Positions 1 through 11,639 of a stretch of DNA of 64,000 nt are shown here, in pieces (within the stretch, counting starts at the first letter, position 1; each line of letters begins with the position of its first letter). Made by a program: the position numbers and the translations under genes. The notes below the pieces were generated by a model. The model had not been told where the DNA came from, did no database searches, and worked only from the letters and a program-made list of their open reading frames with translations. The DNA comes from Symsagittifera roscoffensis (Eukaryota > Xenacoelomorpha > Acoela > Convolutidae): contig NC_087067.1 in NCBI RefSeq assembly GCF_963678635.1, forward strand, positions 37,892,686 through 37,956,685, written 5' to 3'.

Positions 1-1152
1 GACAAAAAAGAAGAGCTCTCAGAAAAGTTTGGAGTTGAAGGAATTCCAACTCTGGCACTGCTGGACGCTGAAACGGGGGAAACTATAACAAGCGATGGGC
101 GAACCTATATTTCAGAGTTCGGCGCGCCTGGATTTCCTTTTTCAGAAGAGCATATTACAAATCTGAAAAAGGAAGTAGCAGAAAAGAAGGAAAAACAACT
201 GTTGGAAATAGCTGAAGACATAAAGTCGTTCACAAAATTGGCCGAAATCAAAGACGGTTCAGAAGTTGGAGATCTGACAGCCAGTGAAGCGTTGGCATTT
301 GGCTTCTTCAAAGGTGAAGGGTGCCGCGGAAGCGAAGCTGTGATCCCATCTCTCGTAGAGGCTCAAACGAAACTGGGATCCTCAAAACTGGCAATTGTTG
401 TAGTCTCAGTGCAAGGAGAATCCGGACCCGATTTTTCAGAAAGTCAAGCTGAAAAACTTAAATCAGTGCCTGTCATACCCAAAGGAGAAAAGGCTGACGG
501 TGTCGTGAAAAAATTCGAACCGGTTCTCGGGAAAATCGAGGCACCGCATGTTGTGATAATCGACGTTAGGGATCCCAGCTCTGTCAAATTGCTTGCCGAA
601 GACGCAGCAAGGGACGTCTACATGATGGGCACAGACGCATACCCTTGGTCGGAAGCTGCTATTGAAGCCGCAGATGAGGCAAAAGAACGAAAGAAGCTAG
701 AACTGAAAGCTAAACTGAAGAACTTTGAAGTTTTCGAACCTTCAGATACGTGTCATATTGTGGACAAGGCGAAAAATCCGGTTGCGCTAGACCATTTGAC
801 ATCAAAGGACATTGTTGGAATCTACTTCAGCGCGCACTGGTGCGGCCCTTGCCGTGGCTTCACTCCAAAATTGGTTGAGTTTTACAAGAAATGTCAAGAC
901 GAGGGGAAGAAGTTTGAGGTAATTTTTGCCAGCTCCGATCGAAATCAAGAGGAGTTTGACTCGTATTATGAAGAAATGCCATGGTGCACTTTGGACTTCA
1001 AAGACAGAGAGTTGAAAGGGATCTTGTCGGAGATATTTGACGTTTCGGGTATTCCCACTCTAGTTCTTCTGAAGGGTAATGGAGAAGTGATCACGACAGA
1101 TGGAACAGCGAAAATAGGGAGTGAATGCGATCTGTTTGCAGATGCGGCTTAA
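1..1152 (+). CDS. Nucleoredoxin-like tandem thioredoxin protein, 3' part
   Basis: The frame is open from the first base of the window to the TAA at 1150-1152, giving 383 residues; the 5' part lies outside. Three thioredoxin-like units can be seen. Residues 1-60 are the end of one unit, with the cis-proline motif GIPTL at 14-18. About 90-220 is a unit whose active site has decayed to GEGC, keeping only Cys108. About 240-370 is a complete unit with WCGPC at 280-284 and its cis-proline in GIPTL near 352. The middle unit lines up strand for strand with the third (FGFFKGEGCRG against IYFSAHWCGPC). This tandem layout with a degenerate middle domain is typical of nucleoredoxins and their invertebrate relatives, which act as thiol-disulfide oxidoreductases, probably cytosolic or nuclear. 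A charged, Lys/Glu-rich linker (about 215-238) joins units two and three. No intron is visible. It could equally be called a tryparedoxin-like protein. Confidence 0.9.
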   Translation, partial: DKKEELSEKFGVEGIPTLALLDAETGETITSDGRTYISEFGAPGFPFSEEHITNLKKEVAEKKEKQLLEIAEDIKSFTKLAEIKDGSEVGDLTASEALAFGFFKGEGCRGSEAVIPSLVEAQTKLGSSKLAIVVVSVQGESGPDFSESQAEKLKSVPVIPKGEKADGVVKKFEPVLGKIEAPHVVIIDVRDPSSVKLLAEDAARDVYMMGTDAYPWSEAAIEAADEAKERKKLELKAKLKNFEVFEPSDTCHIVDKAKNPVALDHLTSKDIVGIYFSAHWCGPCRGFTPKLVEFYKKCQDEGKKFEVIFASSDRNQEEFDSYYEEMPWCTLDFKDRELKGILSEIFDVSGIPTLVLLKGNGEVITTDGTAKIGSECDLFADAA

Positions 1153-1322
1153 ACAAGTTATATAGCAAATTAAGCGACTAACTAAGCTAATGTATAACTA
1201 AATTGATAATTGTGAATAACTTTGTATCTTCAACATTTTAATGAATGGTTATCTAATGGTTTATATACGCTATACCTAAAGTTAGTTATATCTGTCATAC
1301 TGTTTGGTGCATTTATTTTTAA

Positions 1323-1343
1323 AATAAATTATTTAATAATAAA
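1323..1343 (+). promoter_or_regulatory. Polyadenylation signals of the nucleoredoxin-like gene
   Basis: Two AATAAA hexamers (1323-1328 and 1338-1343) lie about 170-190 bases past the stop codon, in AT-rich sequence with no further coding. They are the likely 3' processing signals of the gene that ends at 1152. Confidence 0.55.
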
Positions 1344-1511
1344 TAATTCGGAAACCAAGTTTTTCTGTTCAATTGATCTCTGGGGATTAAGGAAAAGTCG
1401 CTAGACAATAACAATCTGCGTAGAATCTGCGTTGGCAATAACAATCTGCGTAGACTCTAAAACGGCTAATTTTTTGATAAATGGGTTTTCAGGGTAGATT
1501 CTCTTGGTTTT

Positions 1512-1965
1512 ACTTGCGAGAACAAGTGACTTGTTATCGGTAACTAGACTGTTAATTCCACCTGAAAAGTTTTTGCGATAGCTCCTTGGTTCGATTCGGC
1601 TTTTGCTTTATCGGTTTGGTTGCATCGTTTTGGCTTCGGTTCAACTGGCGTCTACCCAGCGCTCAGTAAGAAGCGCTCATTTGGTGGCACTTTTGCTATA
1701 ATCACGATCTGTAGCATTGGAATTTTCATCGCATCTGTTCTCTGCTTATTTGTGGCTAGTGGTTGTGAATTGATAAGCGTCGTTGACTGAGTGGTTAGTT
1801 CATGAGACTCTAAATCTGTAGGTCGCAGAATGAATCTGACTCGTAGCGACTTTTGTTCACTAATTCGAGGCTTATTTATATTTTTTTATTTCACTTTATA
1901 GAGCTGCTGTTTTGTCGTGTTCTCTCTAATGTTTGCGAAGCCCAGATTCGTCCCTGTGTGTAACG
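1512..1965 (+). repeat. SINE-like repeat: tRNA-like head plus hairpin tail
   Basis: A short stem module (CTTGCGAGAACAAG) at 1512 is followed by a tRNA-like stretch at 1777-1846, with an A-box-like TGACTGAGTGGTTAG and a degenerate B-box. A tail at 1933-1960 ends in CCCTGTGTG. The same order (tRNA-like head, T-rich body, GCGAAGC hairpin, CTCTGTGT) recurs through the window. It reads as an old tRNA-derived SINE. Confidence 0.5.
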
Positions 1966-2154
1966 GAGGCAATTGTTTTCGCTGGAATTTTCCCCTTAAT
2001 TTTAAGATCATTCCAACAAACTCGTGGAACTTTTGTAGACGTAGTTTGTAGATGTAGTTTTTTCGATCTTTAAGAAAATGATCGATTTGTTGATTCCTTT
2101 TAATTTTCTGTCTGCTAATTTACAATAATAGCTTTGTGTTGTATCGCAAGTGTT

Positions 2155-2575
2155 GCGAAGCTCCGCTTGCCTCTGTGTGTAAAATCTGGGTACCTCCTAT
2201 CGACGAAATTCATCGAGCTGTTGGGATTTTTTGAGTCTTACGTCCAAAATGTTACGAGATCAGTACTTTTTACAACCCAACGCGCATAAAATGACATTTG
2301 CTGCGTATCTTTTCAACGTTGGTAGATTAATACCATGAGTTGTATCCGCTTTATTCATGACTCTTGTTAGTCGATGGGTAAGCGTGCGTGGCTAAGTGGT
2401 TTGTGCGTAAGACTCAAAATCTCTATATTGCAGAAGGTCGCAGATCGAATCCTAGACCTGGATGAATTTCTACTAATTCGAAGCTTATTTCTAATTTTTA
2501 TTGCTCTTCCTACAGCTGTTTTTTGTTGTGTTTTCGCTAGTGTTTGCGAAGCGAAGCTTTGTCTCTGTGTTAAAA
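2155..2575 (+). repeat. SINE-like repeat copies with hairpin tails
   Basis: A hairpin tail at 2155-2180 (GCGAAGCTCCGCTTGC followed by CTCTGTGT) is followed by a second tRNA-like head at 2381-2461 (TGGCTAAGTGG, then CAGATCGAATCC) and another hairpin tail at 2546-2570. The open frames here (for example 2374-2589) merely run through the repeat and are not taken as genes. Confidence 0.55.
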
Positions 2576-2779
2576 ATTGGCTGGGCTGAAAATTGCTCCA
2601 TTCAATGGCTCCGCCTCTGTGTAAACTCTCAACATTTTTCCCTCAAATTGAATATCATTCCAACAAACTCGCTGAACTTCTTTAGATGTAATTTTGTAGA
2701 TGTTGTTTTTTCGATCTTGAAAAAATGATCAATTTGTTGATTCCGTTTCATGTTGTCTGCTAATTTACAATGCTATCTT

Positions 2780-2935
2780 TGTGTTGTATCGCAAGTGTTG
2801 CGAAGCTCCGCTGCGCCTCTGTGCAATAATTTCAAATTCAATCATTTATCCACCTGACGTCTGGCGTAGAGTTAACTCATATGCTTGATACGATAAAGGC
2901 ATGTGGTTCGAATCCAGCTGGATTCTTGTTTTTTT
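2780..2935 (+). repeat. Hairpin tail followed by another tRNA-like head
   Basis: The hairpin at 2800-2824 (GCGAAGCTCCGCTGCGC, CTCTGTGC) is preceded by TATCGCAAGTGTT. A different tRNA-like head follows at 2858-2925, with TGGCGTAGAGTTAACTC and a good B-box GGTTCGAATCC, then a T-run. Confidence 0.5.
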
Positions 2936-3574
2936 TTTACCTATAAATGTTGTGGTGTTTCATGCAATCGTCCGTCTCCTTATTTTTTTTTCGGCTTAGT
3001 TCCCATTGCATGGCTAGTTTTTGAAGATTCAGCTTTCTTCAATTCTTCTGAAGGCCACTGGTGAAAGTAATTGAGCTTTATTTTTTTTTTGCGAAATTTT
3101 TGCTGCATTTTTGAAATCTTTTCAATATAAACTTTACAAATTAGTTTTTTTAAACTTTTAAGAATTTTTACTTGTTCGTTTATTGAGCACAAAATTATTA
3201 CGCGTGCGAATAATTTTCTAGCAATTGGCATACGTTTTCAACTTCGCACAACTTTTTTAACTTTTAGTTTTCGTCTCAATTTCTGACTGCCAGTTTGTTG
3301 TCTATGTTTGTGCTGTATTCCAAAATTTGTGCTCTGTCGGTTTAGATCGATAAGACTATAGCTCTACATTTTCGAATGCCCAATATCAATCTCACAAGGT
3401 TTTCTTGAAGAAACTTAAATAAATTTAATCAAGAAAAACTTTTTTCTATCTTTAATTTTTTTTCTTGTTCCTTTTTTCAAATTTTCTCCGCTCGAAGTCT
3501 TCTTTGTAACTACTTCAGCGGGCGTCATGCTGTTTTAATCTTATACTTATACTTGCTTCGCCTCTGTGTATAAA
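2936..3574. other. AT-rich intergenic stretch
   Basis: Poly-T and poly-A runs with no supported exon on either strand. An 83-codon minus-strand frame at 2980-3231 is low-complexity Lys/Phe-rich and is not taken as a gene. The end touches a partial hairpin tail (GCTTCGCCTCTGTGT) near 3555. Confidence 0.5.
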
Positions 3575-3768
3575 TTGTCCGATTGTCTTGAAAATTGACA
3601 TACAGACATAATTAAGCTATGGCAATTATTGATTACTTAAGCTATGGTAAGCATTTTTTTTGTTCTTCATAACTGAAGTTGTAAAACCACTCATTACACC
3701 ATAAATTAGATCCGAGGTGGGGGAGAAGATAAAAAAAGAGCAGCAAAGTGTACCAAGCTGGTGCCAAA
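3575..3768 (-). repeat. Degenerate reverse copy of the GGCTCT-type MITE
   Basis: Read on the minus strand, this resembles the two well-preserved elements at 38207-38406 and 50832-51030: GTAAAACCACTCATTACAC is the reverse complement of their core, and the AAAAAAAGAGC end matches one terminus. The other end and the target duplication are not recognisable. Confidence 0.45.
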
Positions 3769-3894
3769 GTTTCTTTTAACGGTAAAATAATTGAATGATA
3801 ATGCAGGGTCAAAGGACACTAAAAGGTACAAGTGAAGGGTGAATGCAGCAGCGGATTTAGGCATGTCCCCATCTTGAGGAGTCGGATGACACTG

Positions 3895-3990
3895 GAATCA
3901 CCCAAACCGTTACCGAAGTGGGATTCGAACACACGGCCCTCAAGTTGAGACGAGCGAGCTCTTGCCTTCACGACCGCTTTAGATATAGAG
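3895..3990 (-). repeat. tRNA-like SINE head on the minus strand
   Basis: The reverse complement carries a perfect B-box, GTTCGAATCCC, about 50 bases after an A-box-like stretch, with anticodon-arm-like sequence between. No acceptor stem closes it, so a SINE head is preferred to a working tRNA gene. The flank TTCGAATCCCACTTCGGTAA recurs near 11702 on the plus strand. Confidence 0.45.
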
Positions 3991-4025
3991 TCTTCGTATC
4001 CTTATTCGGCTTGGTATAATTATTG

Positions 4026-4130
4026 GCACATGCAGTAGCGGATTTAGGATTAGGGCGGTATTTTTTGCCTCTGGGATTCGACTCCCTCACGACCCAAAGT
4101 ATCCCCTCTGTGGTACAATTGTACGATATC
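4026..4130 (+). repeat. Decayed hAT-like MITE terminus
   Basis: GCAGTAGCGGATTTAGG is the same end as that of the complete element at 27208. It is followed by related sequence (GGATTCGACTCCCTC, then TATCCCCTCTGTGGTAC). The opposite terminus is missing. Confidence 0.5.
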
Positions 4131-5300
4131 CATTTTAAGCTGACTTACCCTTTCATTTTTCGAAACGTGCTTTATATTTCCATATTTGTATGCCATTTTT
4201 GAAGGAAAATCGCGCACCAAAAACACGCAAGTTTTCAATAAGTGCTTTAAAACGTTGTTTTTGGCCTATTTTGTTAGTGTAAAAAAATGAAGTGATTGTC
4301 ACTTCAATAGGTCCTGATGATTTTTTTTTCAGGAGGGGCTGACAAAATTCAGCTTATTTCCTTGATTAAAGGAAGCCATTTCCACTATCGAATAGCACAG
4401 TTCAAATGTCACCAGCAGAATAAAAAAATAACCTATTGATCCCGTTTTCTCGGAAAGGGATGAATTTAAGAAAAAAGTTCCAATCATAAACAATGCTTGA
4501 AATTCAAAGAGATCTAACGTGATATAAATTTTTCTTTGTAATTCGAAAGGTGAAACTTTTTCGGCTTTCTTGATCTTTATCATCTACCAACCATCTGTTG
4601 TCTATGTTCAAAATTTGCATACGGTGCCGAAAAGTTTATCAAAATAGGACCTGTATATCGTTTTGTGATAGGTTGGAAAATCAATTTGGTCGACCTCCAA
4701 GAAAATTCTAGATCCGTGCCTGGCTGTATCCACTGCTGATTTAAATAGGATTGATTCGACCATTTTACGGTGGACCACGACGAACCATTATGTAGTAAGT
4801 AATGGGTATAGAAACCCTCAAAAGAGTCGAGTGCGGCATGATGATAGTTTATTCAGTTGTTTTTTAATTGGTAACTGTTTTCCCAATGAAATCATAAACG
4901 AACGAGTAGAAGCTTCGTGTTTATGACAAAATTTTAATTTTCTCGGCCTCTCCTTGGATTTATCAGTTTGAGCTATTGTTCGCGAGACTTTTTAAAAAGC
5001 ATATGTTAGACAGACAAATGTGCCGAAATAAGCATTATGAAAACCAAAAGGGGAAAAGATTCGATGGTCGCGGATTTTTATTTCTGAAATTTGATGATCG
5101 TGCAATTTTATTTCTGATGGTATATCATCAATCTAAATATTATATATTTAAATGCGGGCTTCACTATCTTGCCAAGTTTAAGCTTTTTCAACGTATTATT
5201 TTTGCATGTTCAGTGAAAGTATTTTTTCACGTTCAAGCTATATCGTGTATTGCAATGGTTAATTTTTTTTTTTATTTTCCAGTTTTTATTCAGTGTTTAT
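4131..5300. other. AT-rich intergenic stretch, nothing recognised
   Basis: I see no exon with convincing splice sites and no known repeat end. The open frames (4329-4583 minus, 4976-5446 plus) are Phe/Ile/Lys-rich and look like chance frames in T-rich DNA. Confidence 0.4.
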
Positions 5301-5324
5301 TCACCGAGTTTAAAATAAGCAATC

Positions 5325-6060
5325 CAATAATGGGATGCTGCCAGGGATTCCTCAGGAGTTGCGAACTTGGCCTCCTATCTCTGTTACCCAAATTCTTTAA
5401 GCTTACGAGATACGACGGTTTTTGTAATTTTTTCGAAAATTTTTAGAGAACTTAAATTAAAAACCGATCTTTCTATAATATCTATCTATTTTATATTTAA
5501 ATACGTGCTTCACTGTCTCGACACATTAGAGCTTTTTCTACATATAATTTTTGCATGTTTAACGGAAGTCTTTTTTCACGTTTAAGCTATATCGTTTATT
5601 TACAAAAGTTTTCAAAAACTCAAATTTAAAAAATTCAAAAGATTTGATTTTCCCAACCTGGTAGTTAAGTACTGTGACGTTACTCTGAGGAGTTCCAGGT
5701 TGCGAATGATGCCTCTAAATATGACTGTTCAAATTCTTTTAGTTTTCGAGATATGACGTTTTTTTGTGATTTTTTTCAAAATTTTCTCAGAAAACGTAAA
5801 CTTAATTTTTTCTAAATTTGATTTCCTAACCCTGTAGTTGGGTACTGTGAGAGAACTCTCAGGAGTTGCAAATCTTTTTTCCAAATGCGACTGCCCAATT
5901 GCTTTTAGGTTCCGAGATGTGACGTTTTTTTATGTCATTTTTAAAGAATTTAGATTTAAAAAAACTTCACAAAATTGATATCAAAATTTGATTTAACAAA
6001 AACTTACAAAATTTGAAATTAGCAACCCTGCATTCGGGTGCTATCAGAGTACACCCAAAT
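5325..6060 (+). repeat. Diverged tandem array, ~180-bp unit
   Basis: At least four related units start near 5330, 5650, 5825 and 6000. Each contains a form of CTCAGGAGTTGC or GAGGAGTTCC, then AAATTCTTTTAG(T/G)TT, then CGAGATATGACGTTTTT. Spacing is about 175 bases for the later units. Copies are roughly 70-80% alike, so the array is old. Confidence 0.6.
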
Positions 6061-6691
6061 AACGCAGATATTGTTTCCAATATATGCTGTTTTTTGAATT
6101 GTCGAAAATTCAAAGCACCGGAGGTGCTCTACAGGCTAGTCTGATTTAAAGGAAATTTAACAATTGGAGTGGAGTGTTGAGATTCGGATTAATTCCCGAG
6201 GCCATTGTTCAGTTCAAAATTTTAACTCAGATAGGCAGTTGACGAGCATTATTAATTACTTGTTTATAATTGTCAATAAGCAAAGAGAAGACTCTTGTGT
6301 TAGTCGTGTGGTTTTTTTCTTTCCTTTCAGGAAAAGTCTTGAAAATTTGTTCACGCTCAGTTTTTTCTTTTTTGCGGCCTGAATTTTAATTTTTTTTCAA
6401 AGTCAATTTCGATTGCATTTCCTAAGATGACATAAAAGTATGCTCTCCAAAAACAAAAGGCCGAGTGGCGGAAAAAGTAAGAGAACTTCAGTTTCAGAGT
6501 TGGAGTTATTTTCAGAAGTGTGAGGGGAACAACAAATTCACCTACTTATTTCTACCGTTTTCTCAAATCAAATGAATTTTTATTGATGATTCTTGAAACT
6601 CATTGTGCTTTAAAGCAAAATATGGTGAAAAATATTTTCAGAAATGTCTTCATTTTTGGCCTTCAGTGATTTCATTGGCTTTCCAATTCTC
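6061..6691. other. AT-rich stretch, nothing recognised
   Basis: No exon or repeat end was identified here. Small open frames are low in complexity. Confidence 0.35.
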
Positions 6692-8675
6692 TGTCGTCTT
6701 TTGTTATCTGCTTCAGTTGTTCATAAATACTCTATGTGCTGTGAGAAAACTACTATTCGGTTTGCATACTAATTGCGTAAAGTAGGTATTTTCTCTTAAT
6801 AGTAACAAGATGAAAGAAGAGATTCCAAATGTGTCTGTGGCTGAAACTTTAATACAATTTTCACGAAGTAAATTAGTTTTTTTTGCCGGCATTTTTAACC
6901 GGGTACTAGACTTTTCCTTATTACGAGCTTTCGTCACAGGATCACTGATGTTTGTAATCTCCAATTTTAGTCAAGGTATTCTTACATCTAAATGTGTTTC
7001 CAAATGAATTTGTGTCTATAGCTGAAATTTCAAATCTTTCCAAGAAGTGTATTTTTTTTTATGTCTTTAATTATATGCTTCAGTTTTTCTTTAATGTTTT
7101 CTGTGCTGTGAGAAAAACAAGTGTCAGATTTTGGATATGAAGGCAAATATTTGTAATAAGATAGATTGAACAAAAGATATTGTTTAAGTAATTTTAGTCA
7201 AGGCATGCTAACATCTAAATGTGTTTGCAAATGCAAATATGTCTATAGCTGAATTTTCAAAAATATTTCTAAGAAATATAGTTACGTTTTGTCGGCTGTA
7301 TAGAGTTCATTTTTTTTGTCGGCTTACTTGTCGGTTTCAATAATTTTTTTACTCTTGCGATAAGCAAGAGTAAAGCAATCGGGTATTAGGCTTTTTCCCC
7401 TTAAAAACTTTGTTCATAGTTAACTGAAATTCCGGTCGTCTTTACATTCGTCAACGAACAGAAAGATTAAAAACAGACAATTTTTCAGCATGTCTGCAAT
7501 TTAAAAGCCCGCTCGTTTATGTCCGTTGCAACTCTGATATCAGTTTATCAATATTTTATTTTTTTATTCTTTGTTCGGCTTGAAAGGTTTCGGTTTTTAA
7601 TGTGTAGGTTTAGAGGCTTTTTCGGGTGGGTTGAGGAGCAAACAATTTTTATCTAGTTGTTCTGATGGGGGACTTGAAACTTTTTTTCGGCGCAACGTGT
7701 GTCTGCTCAAGAACTGTCGGCTTTGATTCCGCTTAATGATTTTTGTTTTGATGTTTATTTACCTACCAATCTTTTTTTCTTAAGCATATTTTTATGACAG
7801 GAATTCTTATTCAAGTCAAAATCAGGACAAATTAAAGAAATTTTAGCAAGCATTTTTTTCAATTTTTTCTACGGCTTCTAAGAATTTTTTCAATTTTTTT
7901 ACTACGGCTTTCATCTCTATTTTTGTCGGTTAGTTTGTCATGCTATGTATGGATTTTATTGCCCGAAGCACGATACTTTGCCTCATATTGTAAAATTTTT
8001 AAAGGTGCGATTATTTTATTCCAATAATTCTGATATTTTTGCGTATTTCATTTTTTTTGTAACGATTTTGTAAGGATTGTTTTTTGTTCATCTTCAAGCA
8101 GTGAGATTCGTTCATTTTTCTATCGCAAGTAGTGGGAAACTGTGCTTCGCTTCTACGTTTAATTTATTTTTTCTAACAAATGTTTTCAATTCGATATTGA
8201 GCATTGCATGAATAGTTTTCACAGATTATCTTATACAGTTCGAATTAGAATGTGGTTTTTTTTGGATGTATGGTGTCTGATTTTTTTTTACCATGAAGTG
8301 TTTTTTATACTTAGTTTTTAGCAACTTAGCTTCAGAATAAGCTTTTTGCAATTTCATTGTAATTCTATTCAAGGTGATACCTTATCGAATGGTTGTTTAA
8401 AAAATTATTGTTTTTTTCATTTTTGATCTTTATTTCTACCAAAATTCAGGCATTTGTCGCATGATATCCAAGAGGGGGTTGTCTGTTGTCGAAATTTTTT
8501 TAAAATCATTAACATTTTTTTTTTATAAACCGGCGTTCCCTTTCATATTTAAGTCTGTAAGTTGTAATTTTAATTCTTATCCTTGTGTATAAACTTGTGT
8601 ATATGATGTGTTTGGGTTGATGTATTTGGAAATAATATAATTGGCTTCTCTTTATAGTTTTCCTGAGTTTTAGGC
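6692..8675 (+). repeat. Tandem duplication A, copy 1 (1.98 kb)
   Basis: It begins TGTCGTCTTTTGTTATCTGC and recurs at 8676 with an offset of 1984 bases; by eye identity is about 95%. Inside are a 65-codon frame (6810-7007), an internal diverged repeat (around 6970 and again around 7196), a CTCTTGC-GATAA-GCAAGAG hairpin at 7352-7370, and a decayed hairpin tail near 8133-8160. Confidence 0.85.
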
Positions 8676-10634
8676 TGTCGTCTTTTGTTATCTGCTTCAG
8701 TTTTACATCAATACTCTCTGTGCTGTGAGAAAACTAGTATTGGGTTTGCATACTAATTGAGTAAAGTTGGTATTTTTTTCAATAGTAACAAGATGAAAGA
8801 AGAGATTCCAAATGTGTCTATGGCTGAAATTTTAATACAATTTGCACGAAGTAAATTAGTTTTTTTTGCCGGCATTTTTAACCGGGTACTAGACTTTTCC
8901 TTATTACGAGTTTTCGTCACAGGATCACTGATGTTCGTAATCTCCAATTTTAGTCAAGGTATTCTTACATCTAAATGTGTTTCCAAATGAATTTGTGTCT
9001 ATAGCTGAAATTTCAAATCTTACCAAGAAGTATATTTATTTTTATGTCTTTAATTATATGCTTCAGTTTTTCTTAAATGTTTTCTGTGCTGTGAGAAAAA
9101 CAAGTGTCAGATTTTGGATATGAAGGCAAATATTTGTAATAAGATAGATTGAACAAAAGATATTGAATAAGTAATTTTAGTCAAGGCATGCTAACATCTA
9201 AATGTGTTTGCAAATGCAAATATGTCTAAAGCTGAATTTTCAAAAACATTTCTAAGAAATATAGTTACGTTTTGTCGGCTGTATAGAGTTCATTTTTTTT
9301 GTCGGCTTACTTGTCGGTTTCAATAATTTTTTTACTCTTGCGATAAGCAAGAGTAAAGCAATCGGGTATTAGGCTTTTTCCCCTTAAAAACTTTGTTCAT
9401 AGTTAACTGAAATTCCGGTCGTCTTTACATTCGTCAACGAACAGAAAGATTAAAAACAGACAATTTTTCAGCATGTCTGCAATTTAAAAGCCCGCTCTAA
9501 GCGATTTGTTTGTTGGTTGCAACTCTGATATCAGTTTATCAATATTTTTTTTTATTCTTTGTTCGGCTTGAAAGGTTTCGGTTTTTAATGTGTAGGTTTA
9601 GAGGTTTTTTCGGGAGGGTTGAGGAGCAAACAATTTTCATCTAGTTGTTCTGATGGGGGACTTGAAACTTTTTTTCGGCGCAACGTGTGTCTGCTCAAGA
9701 ACTGTCGGCTTTGATTCCGCTTAATGATTTTTGTTTTGATGCTTATTTACCTACCAACCTTTTTTTCTTTAGCATATTTTTATGACAGGAATGCTTATTC
9801 AAGACAAAATCGGGACAAATTAAAGAATTTTTAGCAAGCATTTTTTTCAATTTTTTCTACGGCTTCTAAGAATTTTATCAATTTTTTACTACGGCTTTCA
9901 TCTCTATTTTTGTCGGTTAGTTTGTCCTGCTATGTATGAATTTTATTGCACGAAGCACGATACTTTGCCTCATATTGTAAAATTTTTAAAGGTACGATTA
10001 TTTTATTCCAATAATTCTGATATTTTTGCTTATTTCATATTCTTTTTTGTAACGATTTTGTAAGGATTGTTTTTGTTCATCTTCAAGCAGTGAGATTCGT
10101 TCATTTTTCTATCGCAAGTGGTGCGAAACTGTGCTTTGCTTCTGCTTTTAATTTTTTCTATCAAATGTTTTCAATTCAATATTGAGCATTGCAGGAATAT
10201 TTTTCACAGATTATCTTATACAGTTCGATTTAGAATGTGGTTTTTTTTGGGTTGCTGATTTTTTACCATGAAGTGTTTTCTATACTTAGTTTTTAGCAAC
10301 TTAGCTTCAGAATAAGCTTTGTGCAATTTCATTGTAATTCTATTCAAGGTGATACCTTATCGAATGGTTGTTTAAAAAATTATTGTTTTTTCGTTTTTGA
10401 TCTTTATTTCTACCAAAATCAGGCATTTGTCGCATGATATCCAAGAGGGGGTTGTCTGTTGTCGAAATTTTTTAAAAATCATTAACATTTTCATTTTTTT
10501 TATTAACCGGCGTTCCCTTTCATGTTTAAGTCTGTACGTTGTAATTTTAATTCTTATATATGATGTGTTTGGGTTGATGTATGTGAAAATAATATAATTG
10601 GCTTCTCTTTATAGTTTTCTTGAGTTTTAGGCTT
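8676..10634 (+). repeat. Tandem duplication A, copy 2
   Basis: This follows copy 1 directly and ends at the shared TGAGTTTTAGGCT; sequence diverges beyond that. Differences are scattered substitutions plus small indels in homopolymers. The 65-codon frame survives at 8793-8990 with four amino-acid replacements. The CTCTTGC hairpin is at 9335-9353 and the decayed GCGAA tail near 10112-10140. Confidence 0.85.
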
Positions 10635-11297
10635 TCAGTAGATTTTCTGCAAACTTTTTGCTAATTGTTTGAAACTTTTTGATTCAAGTTTTTTTGAGGT
10701 TTTAGCATTTTTGTATTTTTAGTTAGCTCCTTGTTATACGCAAGCATTGAATGATTCTAAAAATTTTTGAATTATTGATGATATTTTTTTTTATTTTTGG
10801 AATGATTTTATGAAGGAAACTTCATTTTTGTCTTATCATTTGTATCTATTTGTTATCTGAGTGGCAATTAATGTTTTTTATATATATAATAGGTCCAAGC
10901 TTTCTAATGGTTTAAGTTAATGGTTTGCATACAAAATGTAAGATTTGTTGATATTTTAGCCGAAAATTTTTTCAAAAGAATTGCAAAATCTTTTCCAATC
11001 TGTGAATCAATAATTTGATTTGTCTAATTATTAAAGTTCTGAACAAATAGTTACTCCCTGTTGAAATAAAATTTGACGGATGGTTTTTGATCATTTTTTT
11101 TTTTAATTTTTAGAATTTTGCATATAATTTTGTTTCGCAAGTGATGCGACGGTACGCTTTGCCTCTGTTTAACTAATTTGATTGAAATAGTAATCAGACA
11201 TTGGGGTATTCGGTGCTACCTGCTTAGTAATTGATTTTCAAACTATGTTCTGTGGCATCCTTTTTATTTTTTATTCCTGCTTTCAACTCAACTTCAG
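10635..11297. other. AT-rich stretch with one hairpin-tail relic
   Basis: Mostly T-rich sequence. At 11141-11171 a tail-like module occurs: TCGCAAGTGATGCGA, then GCTTTGCCTCTGTTTA. It is the same module as at 20047 and 30450 but with a damaged stem. The end is the polypyrimidine stretch leading into the exon at 11298. Confidence 0.5.
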
Positions 11298-11362
11298 AAC
11301 TTATGGAACTGGATGAAAACCAGAGAGTGACCTACGACAAGATCAAGCTACTACCAAAAGCT
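11298..11362 (+). CDS. Orphan internal exon, gene not recognised
   Basis: An acceptor (CAACTTCAG before 11298) and a strong donor (GTAAGT at 11363) enclose 65 bases with one open frame. It enters with the last two bases of a codon and leaves in phase 0. It encodes LMELDENQRVTYDKIKLL followed by PKA. Base composition is far richer in G+C than the flanks and it reads like genuine protein. I do not recognise the family. No partner exon with matching phases was found nearby. It could belong to a gene spanning the repeats on either side, or be a remnant. Confidence 0.5.
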
Positions 11363-11639
11363 GTAAGTCTTCAGGAAAGTCAAGTGTGAGTCTGTGCAAT
11401 TTAAGTCTTGATGATAAGAGAAAGCTTTAGTTTTGGGGAAATTGAAGCGTCCTGTGTGGTTGTGCTTCTGTTAGCTAGCGTTAAGAATACATCGGGTGGA
11501 TTAGATTGTCAATTCTAGTCAGTTAAAGCAAATTACTCGCTAGAATGGAGGCGACATGCAATGCATGCAAAATCAATAAATAACTTCTTCCAATTGAAAT
11601 TTTTTCCACTCCCAAAGCATGTATCTTAAAATTGCCATG

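Noticed and set aside
6713-6964. Minus-strand frame MEITNISDPVTKARNKEK in duplication A
   Set aside because: Antisense to the plus-strand 65-codon frame, broken near its start in the second copy; neither strand shows protein-level constraint.
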